Below are positions 41,948 to 50,738 of a stretch of 64,000 nt of DNA, in pieces. The notes under the pieces are model-generated. The model ran no database searches, was not told the origin of the DNA, and was given only the letters and a program-made list of their open reading frames with translations. The stretch is from NCBI GenBank assembly GCA_946902985.2, contig OX336396.1, positions 237,910,297 through 237,974,296 on the forward strand. Reading direction: 5' to 3'. This DNA is from Meconema thalassinum. Taxonomy: Eukaryota; Arthropoda; Insecta; Orthoptera; Tettigoniidae. Every line of letters starts with the position of its first letter. Positions within the stretch are counted from its first letter, which is position 1. The position numbers were made by a program, and so were the translations under genes.

Positions 41948-42100
41948 ATTATCTGAAATAAATGTTACATGAATTATTTATATTAGATCTGATGATGCTC
42001 GCTTAATGAGAGAAATATGTCATCACAATAAACCCCCACCATTTGTTTGAGAAGTGTGTTAATGCATAAATTATTCATACAACATTTATTTCAGATAATA
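41948..42100 (+). mobile_element. Hammerhead-bearing insert between 34-bp inverted repeats
   Basis: Inverted repeats ATTATCTGAAATAAATGTT plus GAATTATTTAT (41948-41981) and their near complement (42066-42100) enclose the hammerhead motif. Short retro-inserts with an inverted end are typical of Penelope-like elements. The identity is inference. Confidence 0.55.
41974..42030 (+). ncRNA. Hammerhead ribozyme-like motif 3
   Basis: CTGATGA at 41989-41995, stem II CTC (41998-42000) with GAG (42008-42010), GAAA at 42012-42015, stem III strand ATATGT (partly self-complementary through G-T pairs) and cleavage site GUC (after 42021). Stem I pairs GAT (41986-41988) with ATC (42022-42024), and outer TTTAT pairs with ATAAA. 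Stem II is short and has a mismatch, so activity is less sure than for motifs 1 and 2. Confidence 0.5.
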
Positions 42101-42266
42101 ACTTGGGGTGATAATTAATTACTTTCTGCCCAATCTATTTGGGCACTCTTGTGTTGACCAACTGAAGAGCAATTCTGTTCATTGACCCAACAGGACGCGC
42201 ACTCTGTTTTGTAATGTATGGGCGCGTACTGGGTAAATTTTACCCGAACAATTTATCAATATTATT

Positions 42267-42859
42267 CATGGTGTCCACAGAATTTTCAATGTAAATTTTC
42301 CTGACTATTCCTGACCATTTTTCAACAAAATTCCTGACTCGCGAAGTCATCGTAACATCGGAAAAAAGGTTTATTGAGCAAATATATATATATCTTTTTT
42401 ATTTGCAGTCTCCACCATCTCCATAGCTGCCCAACGTTTGCCTCTTTATTAATTTAAAATACAAAATAAAGTAAATTATAATGCAATAGTACATAAATCA
42501 AAGTACTTAATAACCTAAACTAAAGTGATGGGGTTGCCACATCCCTACGCCAATGCCAAAAAACACATACAAAAAATAGGTAAAAGAGGTTTTTACTAAG
42601 ATGTACTGTAAAAATGGAAACTTACTATAATGTCCAGTGAGTTATTGCTTTTTATCTTCAGAGATTAGTTGAACTAGTAACATCAAAATATGGCTGTAAA
42701 ACACAAAATACTGTATGGTTAATATAAAATTCCTGACTTTCTAATACTTTTCACCATTTTTTCCTGACTCACGCCATTTTTTCACACTTTTTCCTGACTT
42801 TTCTGGCCAAAAACAACATTCCTGACTTTTCCTGACTTTTCCTGCCTGTGGACACCATG
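42267..42859. mobile_element. hAT-like MITE 4 with TTCCTGAC subterminal repeats
   Basis: Perfect 14-bp terminal inverted repeats CATGGTGTCCACAG. Flanking TATTATT on both sides fits a 7-8-bp TSD. The motif TTCCTGAC or TTTCCTGAC is repeated at both ends (at least eight times). No coding sequence. Confidence 0.78.
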
Positions 42860-43142
42860 TATTATTAGAGATACAGAACACAAATTGTGCATAATGTTGA
42901 TTACAAACTTGAATAATCAGGCATCACCTCTCACTTGTACAAACGATCAGGGCCGGATTTAGATTTTATGCGCTCCCAGGCCCGTGTGTTTTTGCCGCCC
43001 CCTCTTCATATCATCGTGAAGGAGGGAGAATTTAGACCTCAGAAAGGTCTTTGTGAAGGTAATTTTTATTTTATTCTTATGCATCGGGAAGTAAAATCAA
43101 TTAAATAAATTAAAATAATGAATCAACTGTTTCTAAATTTGT

Positions 43143-44946
43143 CATCATCATCATCATCATCTTGCACAGTTTCCAGCCACTGGCCGGGTCTGTTTGGAAC
43201 ACAAGCCTCTCCAACGTCTTCTGTCTTCCCACCATCTCTCAGCCTCCACCCTTGTCCAGTCTTCTCCTCTCTTCTTCACACTTTCTTCCACCCCCTTCAG
43301 CCACCTGTCTCTCGGTCTCTTTCCTTCCCACTTCGTCTCGTGTACTCTCCTGGGTATCCTCTTCTCCTCCATTCGTTTTACATGTCCATACCATCTAAGA
43401 CTAGATTTCTCTACACCATCTTGTAATGGTTCCTCCTTCATTAATTCTCTGGTCCTCTCATTTCTTATTCTGTCCGTCTTTGTAGCTCCAATACTGCTTC
43501 TCAAGAACCTCATCTCACTGGCCTGTATTTCGCTCTTCTCCCTTCCTTTCATGACCCAGGTCTCCGAGGCATACGTCAGGATAGGAACATAGTACTTACG
43601 ATATATGATCTTTTTGCTGTTCTGAGGGACATCCTTTCTCCATAACATGCTTCTCACACTCCTCCGAAATGCTTCTGCCTGCCTCACCCGCTCATTTATT
43701 TCTCTATCGTTTCTTCCATTATCTCGAATCAGGCTTCCCAGATACTTGAAACTCTCCACTTTCTTCAGCTGTTCCCCACCAATTGTTATTCCTGTTGTGG
43801 TTCTTTCCTTCTTCCTTGTTGTGATCACCATCTCACTCTTATTTATGCTAAATTTCATCCCATATCCTTGTATTATTCCTTCCCACACGTCCAACTGTTC
43901 CTGTACCTCCTCTTCCTTGTTTCTCCAAATCATCAAATCATCTGCAAACACCATTGCTTTCATCTTTCCTTCCCCAATTACTTGTGCCACTCGGGTCATA
44001 ATGTCATCCATCACCACAATGAAAAGTAACGGCGACAGTGCACTTCCTTGTTTCAGGCCGTTTCTCTGTTCCAACCAGTCCGATCTCTCTCCTCCCACTT
44101 TCACACAGCTCACGCTTCCCTTGTACATCTCCTTTATCCTTTTTATAGTCCATTTTTCTACTCCTCTATCCTCCAGGGACTTCCATACATTGTTTCTGCA
44201 TACACTGTCATATGCTTTCTTAATGTCCAGGAAGGCCATCAGTAGATCTGTTCCATACTCATAGTGCTGTTCTTGTAACTGCCTTACAGCAAAATACAAA
44301 TCCACTGTGGACCTTCCTGCTCTGAAGCCATGTTGTTCTTCTCTCATGCCTCCTTCTATCCTTGTCCTAATTCTCCTTTCCAAAACTTTCTCGAAGATCT
44401 TTGCACAATGACTCATCAGTGTTATTCCCCGATAGTTTCTGCAATCTGTTCTACTACCTTTCTTGAAGATCGGGACAATTATTCCTTTTTTCCAGTCCTC
44501 TGGGGTCTTCCTTTCCTTCCATGCTGTCCTCATCACTCGGTACAACCACTGTATCCCCACCTCTCCTGCTGCTCTTACCATCTCCACACTCAACTCATCC
44601 ACACCCGGTGCCTTCCCTCCTTTCATCTTTTTCACTGCATCTTCCACTTCTTTCCATGTTAAGTCCTTTTCTGTTTGCAGTTGATCTTCCTCTTCCCCGA
44701 TTTCTTCCTCCTCACCATCGTTTCCATTTGTGTTCAGAAGTTCTTCAAAATATTCTTTCCAGATTTTCTTCAGTTCTTCCCTATTTTCTATCTCTTGTCC
44801 CCTTTTGTTCACCATTCTAACATAATCCGTCGGATCCTTCCGCCTCTTATTTTTTACCATCCCATACAGGACCTTTTTTGTACCTTCACTATCCTCCATC
44901 ATCTTTGTCCACTCCTCCATCCACTTTCTTCTCTCCTCAGCCACTA
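43143..44946 (-). mobile_element. LINE-A copy 4, 5'-truncated, with 10-bp TSD
   Basis: Flanked by CTAAATTTGT at 43133-43142 and 44947-44956. The minus-strand tail is (GAT)n. It inserted in hAT element 5. Confidence 0.88.
43157..44944 (-). CDS. LINE-A reverse transcriptase, intact fragment (copy 4)
   Basis: A 595-residue open frame from MAEERRKWMEEWTKMMEDSE to the natural C-terminus KQTRPVAGNCAR. Motifs: KAPGVDELSVEMVRAAGEVG, RNYRGITLMSHCAKIFEKVL, LDIKKAYDSVCRNNVW, NGLKQGSALSPLLFIVVMDD, MVFADDLMIWRNKEEEVQEQ (FADD intact), SFKYLGSLIRDNGRNDREIN, TYASETWVMKGREK and WYGHVKRMEEKRIPR. It lacks the endonuclease through 5' truncation, so it is not autonomous even though it has no stops. It is close to copy 1 at 3030-4789 but undamaged. 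Confidence 0.9.
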   Translation of the reverse strand: MAEERRKWMEEWTKMMEDSEGTKKVLYGMVKNKRRKDPTDYVRMVNKRGQEIENREELKKIWKEYFEELLNTNGNDGEEEEIGEEEDQLQTEKDLTWKEVEDAVKKMKGGKAPGVDELSVEMVRAAGEVGIQWLYRVMRTAWKERKTPEDWKKGIIVPIFKKGSRTDCRNYRGITLMSHCAKIFEKVLERRIRTRIEGGMREEQHGFRAGRSTVDLYFAVRQLQEQHYEYGTDLLMAFLDIKKAYDSVCRNNVWKSLEDRGVEKWTIKRIKEMYKGSVSCVKVGGERSDWLEQRNGLKQGSALSPLLFIVVMDDIMTRVAQVIGEGKMKAMVFADDLMIWRNKEEEVQEQLDVWEGIIQGYGMKFSINKSEMVITTRKKERTTTGITIGGEQLKKVESFKYLGSLIRDNGRNDREINERVRQAEAFRRSVRSMLWRKDVPQNSKKIIYRKYYVPILTYASETWVMKGREKSEIQASEMRFLRSSIGATKTDRIRNERTRELMKEEPLQDGVEKSSLRWYGHVKRMEEKRIPRRVHETKWEGKRPRDRWLKGVEESVKKRGEDWTRVEAERWWEDRRRWRGLCSKQTRPVAGNCAR

Positions 44947-45051
44947 CTAAATTTGTATAGACCTATATAAACTATAAATAAATAGGCCAACGAGATATTA
45001 AAATAAGTTCAAACCATTTAAGACCCATTATACACTTACAGATATTCAGAT

Positions 45052-45392
45052 GGAAAAAAAAAAACAAAAACAAAAACACACCCTCCTTCCAGTCTCCGAC
45101 CGGGTCAGGAATGGAATGAATGAAGCCCCCATCTAGCGGTGAGGATATGAACTGTGCCGGCTGCCGAGGCCTGACGCACTCCTCTGGGGCAATGATTAAA
45201 TGAATGACAAGTGAAATGATAGTGGAGAGTGTTGCTGGAATTAAATTTTTGATAGGGAAAACCGGAGTACCCCGAGAAAAACCTGTCTGCCTCCGTTTTG
45301 TCCAGCACAGATCCCACATGGAGTGACCAGGATTTGAACCATGGACCCAGCGGTGAGAGGCCGGCGTGCTGCCGCCTAAGCCACTGAGGCTT
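45052..45392 (-). repeat. SINE-3 copy with 12-bp TSD
   Basis: Same family as 22961-23297. Flanked by AGATATTCAGAT at 45040-45051 and 45393-45404. It sits in hAT element 5. Confidence 0.9.
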
Positions 45393-45842
45393 AGATATTC
45401 AGATATATAATGACTTATTCAAATTAAACTGATATTAATATTCAAGACTTAAATTTTCTCCTAATAAATCATAAAGCATTTCTGTTCTAAAGCTGAAGTC
45501 CAAAATCTGCTGTTGCAAAAAATTTGTTGCTCGTAGACGTGTATTGCAGTCCATAACATTTTATGGAAATTTTCTGAAAAAAAAAATGTGCAGATTAATT
45601 TTGCGCCCCTCGATATGGTGTGCCCCTAGGCCGGGGCCCATGGGGCCTATTGGTAAATCCAGCCCTGCAAACGATCACAATGGATGATCACTGATTTTTG
45701 CAAGTGATCACGTGGTATCAGCAGCATTGCATACCGTGCTATTTACATATACAGGAGTCGTCTGGGTCATGGAACTAATCGGTGTTACACAGTTTATGGT
45801 GGAGCCCATGTACCACCAAAGTACCGGTATCGCAGATCTTAG

Positions 45843-45989
45843 TTAGTGTCTGTCCATGGCCTCCGTCGAGTAAAACTCGAGCCAGATTCCTTCCCTCTTC
45901 TTCACTCTGTCTTGCATTAGTTTTTCCCAGGCATCAGTGGATGGTAGCTCTGTCTTCACCCGGAGATCCTCAATGAAGAAGGTCTCCTT
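45843..45989 (-). pseudogene. LINE C-terminal fragment, part 2
   Basis: The minus strand continues FFIEDLRVKTELPSTDAWEK, then KREGIWLEFYSTEAM. It joins part 1 (46289-46440) across a SINE-2 insertion (KETF then FIEDLR). It resembles the C-terminus of dispersed arthropod LINEs (YELAxETLLIEDLRxxxxLPxT). No RT domain remains. Confidence 0.65.
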
Positions 45990-46275
45990 AACCTCTTGCA
46001 CAACAGCCCTACCACGCACCCGCTGCCCAGCCATTTGGCCTTCAGATATTGGGGTGACACGTGATCAGCGCATCGGGTCCCCTCGGCCGTTAATCTTGGT
46101 TTTCATGATCGCCCCGCTGCCTCACTGTCAGACAGCTACTCAATTGTCCTCAAGAGGCTGAGTGCACTCCGTTCCAGCGCTCACACCAGGTTCTAAAATT
46201 CCTGAAGGAGCCGGGAATCGAACCCGGAGCCTCCGGGTGAGAGGCAGGCGCGCTACCCCAACACCACGGGGCCGG
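45990..46275 (-). repeat. SINE-2 copy with 13-bp TSD
   Basis: Minus-strand copy with head CCGGCCCCGTGGTGTTGG and B box. The TSD AGAAGGTCTCCTT lies at 45977-45989 and 46276-46288. The 3' end is shorter than in the other copies. Confidence 0.88.
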
Positions 46276-46288
46276 AGAAGGTCTCCTT

Positions 46289-46440
46289 GGCGAGTTCATA
46301 TGCTAGTCTAAATTTTGTGTATTTTGATATTCCCAGGGTAGCTTTCAGGAAGCGCGACTTCACTGCTTCTAGCGTCCTCAGGTCCATGAAACACCATGTA
46401 ATCACTCTTTTCAGGGGCAGATGACCTCGTAAATCCATCC
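46289..46440 (-). pseudogene. LINE C-terminal fragment, part 1
   Basis: The minus strand reads HLPLKRVITWCFMDLRTLEA, VKSRFLKATLGISKYTKFRL and AYELAKETF. It continues in part 2 (45843-45989) beyond the SINE-2. Confidence 0.65.
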
Positions 46441-46456
46441 CTTATAACAACAATAA

Positions 46457-46776
46457 GCCGGCCCCGTGGTGTTGGGGTAGCGCGGCTGCCTCTCACCCGG
46501 ACGCCCCGGGATCGATTCCCAGCTCCATCAGGGAATTTAGAAACTGACGTGAGGGCTGGAACAGGGTGCACTCAGCCTCGTGAGGACAATTGAGTATCTG
46601 TCTGACAGTGAGACAGAGCCCCGATCACGAAAACCAAGATTAACGGCCGAGGGGACCCGATGCGCTGATCACGCGTCTTCCCAATATCTGCAGGCCAAAT
46701 GGCTGGGCAGCGGTTGCTTGGTAGGCCTAGGCCCTTCATGGGCTGTAGTGCCAGGAGTTGTTATTATTATTATTAA
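46457..46776 (+). repeat. SINE-2 copy with 11-bp TSD
   Basis: Plus-strand copy. TSD AACAACAATAA at 46446-46456 and 46777-46787. The tail is (TTA)n. Confidence 0.88.
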
Positions 46777-47596
46777 AACAACAATAACTAACTAACTCAC
46801 TCTTTTATAAAGCAAATGAAAAATACTGTATCGCCTACCATTAGTCCCCAACAATCAATAGCGGTCTTTGCATTTCGAGCTTCTCCTTTGGGCCCTGGTG
46901 AATTCCCCTTTCTATGATACTTTTGTACCACTCGGTACCATCCTTTGTCTACCATTAACCGCCAACACACTACTTCTAGCCCTTATAAACATCTATGTAG
47001 CATACCTATCATTCTCCTTAACTTCATGTTCAGATTCACTGGCAGAAGTACTGTACCCTCGTGTTCTGATACACATCAGTCCTGCTCGGTATCGCTGCCA
47101 TTATCACTTTCATAAACTAAGTCTTTGTCTGAATTGTCACATCTACCAACAATTTCACCATCGTATTCATCATTACCAAGTAAATCACTTCTACCCTTAT
47201 CAGTTAGTCAGTCCATTGCGGAACTTCCACCAGTCCACAAGAAAATTAGATTGCACTGTATAAACTTACGCAAGTCTGCGCATGACTGACATTAACATAC
47301 AAATTTGTCAACTTGAACAACACTAACATTACAACAACGGCAAGCATTAAGGACTGTATGGGAGAGTTAATTGGTCAAGTACCAAGAGGTGGAAGGCAGA
47401 ATACCCATTACACCAAGATTTATTAACACTTCAATTTGCCCTGGGTAAAAAGCACCCACGTGCGCATCCCAACGGGTTAAGTAGGTTCTCTCCGTAATGA
47501 ACTGGCTTAGCACTTACGAGGTTGATGTGTAATGTAGTATATTAGTTTTTAATGTATACTTGGATTAGTTACTATTTAAAGGCAAATATTGTTCAG

Positions 47597-47714
47597 TATG
47601 TCAAAGAAGCAGAGAAGAAGAAAGCAGAGAATGAAGCAGAGAAAACAGACTCTAAACAGAAAGCAGATACTATAAAGTCAACTGAAGAAGAAGCTAATAT
47701 AAAGTTCAATAGTG
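47597..47714 (+). CDS. Possible internal exon of a host gene (Lys/Glu-rich)
   Basis: A 118-nt open segment preceded by an acceptor-like TTGTTCAG and followed by a strong donor GTAAGA. It encodes YVKEAEKKKAENEAEKTDSK, QKADTIKSTEEEANIKFNSG, low-complexity and probably coiled or disordered. It fits none of the transposon families seen here and its codons are free of stops. If true, the rest of the window may be intron of that gene. The acceptor pyrimidine tract is weak and no second exon is recognised, so this is tentative. Confidence 0.42.
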
Positions 47715-47769
47715 GTAAGAATTATTATTATAATAATTATATACTTCTCTAGGGCCATCTAGGGCACGT

Positions 47770-48106
47770 TAAGTCTTGTCACATTTGGCTTTTGCCCCCA
47801 GAATTCCCGCATCCTTTGGTTATGAGCCTACTTGGGTTCCTCTTTCCAAGGGGCACCATGACATCTTTTTGGAGGCAAGACTTGGTTAAGCCCATTCGTG
47901 ACTATCTTTTTTGCAGAAGAGATCACTGTCCAATGCGTCATTGAAATTGATTTGGAACATTTGGAGGCCTTCTTTAGTGTTTCTAACCCAGGGCATTGTG
48001 GTTTTGTGGTTGGAATCAAAAAAGTCAAAGATCTTCTTGTCAACCTGTTGCCGTTGATTCGTCTGAAGTGGCTATAAAATCGTGCCCCTCTTTTACGGAT
48101 TGTATC
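47770..48106 (-). pseudogene. LINE-B-like C-terminal fragment
   Basis: The minus strand, with frame changes, reads TRRSLTFLIPTTKPQCPGLE or, in a neighbouring frame, IFDFFDSNHKTTMPWVRNTK, then IVTNGLNQVLPPKRCHGAPW. It resembles the LINE-B tail (RIFxYFxxKKTKGPWxxEVDKDL). A short upstream piece (IRKRG ARFYSHFRR-like, with KIEKLT) lies at 48651-48675 beyond a SINE-1 insertion. Confidence 0.6.
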
Positions 48107-48119
48107 TGTAAGCTTCTCT

Positions 48120-48637
48120 GGTTGGTTGGTTCCTCAGTTTAGGGGCTGCGACAATGTGGTCATGTAGTCCCGTGTACTTTGGGTGTGTGTAGAATCTGTC
48201 CGATAACCGGTGTTAATTGTGATGACTGTATTAGTATGTGTTATCTGTTCTTTTTAAATTCAGAAAGGACTGCAGACTTTGAATTTTTCAAATAGTTCCT
48301 ACTCTTGCCGCCAAATGCCACCGTCAATGACTACTAGTTCAGAACTTAGCTACTAGATGCACCGCAGTCGGTTCCTGGCAACGAACGTAGGAACCTAAGA
48401 GTGCAGTTTTCATTCTTAACCTATATAATTTAGCTTCACACAGGTGTGATTAGTGAAAGGTTCTTTAACATGCCATAAATCTATGACATGGGACCGCCGG
48501 CTTTACATCCCCTCCGAAGGAAGGCATACTGAGGGATTTTAATGTTCATAAAAAATCCGACGACTTTGGCCGGGTTTGAACCCGTGATCTTGGGCATAGA
48601 AGCTCAGCATGCTAACAACTACGCCACTGAAGCCGCT
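48120..48637 (-). repeat. SINE-1 full copy with 13-bp TSD
   Basis: Minus strand from the tRNA head (48637) to the GGAACCAACCAACC end (48120). TSD TGTAAGCTTCTCT at 48107-48119 and 48638-48650. This is the cleanest complete SINE-1 here, about 518 bp. Confidence 0.92.
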
Positions 48638-48675
48638 TGTAAGCTTCTCTATTTTACTGTAGACTTCTACTTCTT

Positions 48676-49400
48676 CTTCTTCTTTAGCGTTTGCCCCACA
48701 TGGGGGCAGGGTCCGCTGAGTGGATTCGCTCTCTCCATTTTGTTCGGTTGTGGGCCATGTCTGGATGAAGATTTACAGCCTTCAGGTCGTTGTGCAAAGT
48801 ATTGGCCCATCGTTGTCTAGGTCGTCCTTTGGGTCTCTTTCTTGTGACTTCCATTGGTAGGCTGCTTTTGCGATTGTATTGTCCTCTGCGCGCAGCACAT
48901 GTCCAAACCACCTCAGACGGCTTTCTCGCATTTTATTCTGGATTGGTGCAACCCCAAAGCGTTTCCTGATGGTATTGCTTGGAACGTGATCCAGTCTAGT
49001 GATGCCACCTTTCGATATAAGCATCTTCGTCTCCATGAGCCCCAGTCGTTGTTCTGCCTCTTTTGTAGCTGGCCAACACTCGGTGCCATAGAGAGCGACG
49101 GGGCGGATATAACAGTCCGGTAAATCTTTGACTTCAGATGGTCTTTCATCCGACGATCGCAGGTGACTCCTGTCATCATTCGCCACTTCATCCAGGCTGC
49201 TTGTGTCCTTGCATTGACCTCATCATTAAGTCGGCCATCGCTGGAGATAGTAAAACCAAGATACTTAAATTTTGTTACTCGTGGCTGATCTTCTCCGTCA
49301 ACGTTGATGGTCCCAACTTCTTGTGGATCTGTTGTCATGTACTCAGTTTTCTGTTTGATGAGCCGCAGGCCATATCACGCAAGTCGGTCATTCCACTCTA
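48676..49400 (-). pseudogene. RTE-like LINE C-terminal fragment
   Basis: Minus strand: [50 protein letters not shown], then [60 protein letters not shown] and [38 protein letters not shown]. The pattern KxKIYRTVxRPVALYGxECWP is typical of RTE-type LINEs. Frame changes show decay. The tail is (GAA)n (48670-48685). Confidence 0.75.
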
Positions 49401-49539
49401 TTATTATTATTTCATTGAAACTGGTGAAAGTCTTAGAAATAGTGTGAAAATCTATATTATTATTAAGAATAAGTGCGCACATTGTGCATTACATTATAAT
49501 TATTAACACAATTCTGTTATAGACGTCAACCTCTTGGTA

Positions 49540-50517
49540 CACAGAAGATTTGGCGCGCGAATCATTTATACAAATGAACTTTGGTTTGTTGTCGTATGCA
49601 CGCCCTCGAAAGGTTTTGAATTATTAAATTAATTTTACTTATAAGGGCTCATGGAACACCTCAGTTTCTGACTTACAGTAGTAAATCCATATTACAATAG
49701 GTAGTGCATGAGTAGATTCAACAAATGAGTGATGGTACGCAAATCATTTCAAAAAAGGAAGATTATAGTTTAATGTGACCGTGAATCTTGTGATTATGTG
49801 CCACGGGGCAAATCGTTTCAACAAAGTCCTGTATGCGTTCATATAGAATTCATCCGATTGCAATGAAAATTTGGTGAGTTGTTGTGTGCACTCCTGCGAT
49901 GGTTTCTGGCATAATAAATCCATATTACAATAGGTAGCACATGAGTAGATTCAAGAAATGTGTGACGGCACGCGAATCGTTTCAACAAAGTCCCGTATGC
50001 GTTCATATAGAATGAATCAGATTGTGATGAAACTTTGGTGAGTTGTTGTGCACATTCCCACAAATTTTTCTGAATTAGTAAATCTATTTTAAAACATGTT
50101 TCACGTTTTTCGTTAAAACAAATAAGATTTGGCGCGCGAATCATTTATACAAATGAACTTTGGTTTGTTGTCGTATGCACGCCCTCGAAAGGTTTTGAAT
50201 TATTAAATTAATTTTACTTATAAGGTGGGCACGAGTCGTTTCAACAAATGCGTGTTGACGCGCTAATAATTTCAACAGATGAACTATGGTCAGCTGTTGT
50301 GTATGCTTGTGAAGGTTTCAGTATCAGTAAATCCATTTTCTAATAGGTAGCTCATGAGTTGTTTCAGCAAATGAGTGTATTTCATACAGTTTAGAGGCAG
50401 TTAACAGAAATGGGGGGGAAAAAAATATTATGTATCCAAAAGCACTTCAATAAACAAACTTTCAATGCCAACACTTTCTTTGATTGACATTGCAACGCAT
50501 GCCGGGTACAGCTAGTA
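49540..50517 (+). repeat. Helitron-like non-coding element with tandem repeats
   Basis: A 97-bp segment (TTTGGCGCGCGAATCATTTA and so on) occurs twice almost exactly at 49550-49648 and 50130-50226. Between them are diverged units with AATCGTTTCAACAAAG and GTATGCGTTCATATAGAAT. The right end, GCATGCCGGGTACAGCTAGT (50498-50517), has the GC-rich bases and CTAG that mark Helitron 3' ends. The 5' TC end is not identified. Confidence 0.5.
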
Positions 50518-50718
50518 GTTAATATATGAATTATTTATAGAAACTTTTGAACTGACTGTGGTTTTGGGGTCTAGGAGATGTGAAACGCGAAGATATGTCC
50601 AAATTTTCCAGAAGTCGAAACATGGTACCCATTGTAATAGTTAACTTTCTTACGAAATCTACCTAAAAGCTGTTTCTTCAGTACCACCCGTTCCCTCATT
50701 TTGACCTCTCAGTATACT

Positions 50719-50730
50719 GAACATCCCTTT
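50719..50730. repeat. 12-bp TSD of LINE-A copy 5, left
   Basis: GAACATCCCTTT, repeated at 53357-53368. Confidence 0.85.
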
Positions 50731-50738
50731 CATCATCA

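Larger units (their letters stand above)
42948..45667. mobile_element. hAT-type element 5, filled with LINE-A and SINE-3
   Basis: 8-bp TSD CAAACGAT at 42940-42947 and 45668-45675. Ends CAGGGCCGGATTTA and complement of CAGGGCTGGATTTA. Without its insertions the element is only about 570 bp, so it is non-autonomous. Confidence 0.88.
42186..47476 (-). mobile_element. Possible piggyBac-like element remnant enclosing other insertions
   Basis: The right end is TTAA (47477-47480) preceded on the minus strand by CCCGTTGGGATGCGCACGTG then GG. The left end (42186) reads CCCAACAGGACGCGCACTCT and is preceded by TTGA, a one-base change from TTAA. Both are followed at about 20-50 bases by a GGGT(A/G)NNTTTTACCC box. 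Terminal CCC next to TTAA is the piggyBac pattern. No catalytic domain is visible. An acidic minus-strand reading near 47120-47220 (DLLGNDEYDGEIV, DNSDKDLVYESDNGSD) would fit a piggyBac N-terminus. If correct, the hAT elements inside arrived later. Confidence 0.45.

Noticed and set aside
43647..44264. 205-residue plus-strand open frame
   Set aside because: Antisense shadow of LINE-A copy 4. The same shadow appears antisense to the other LINE-A copies.
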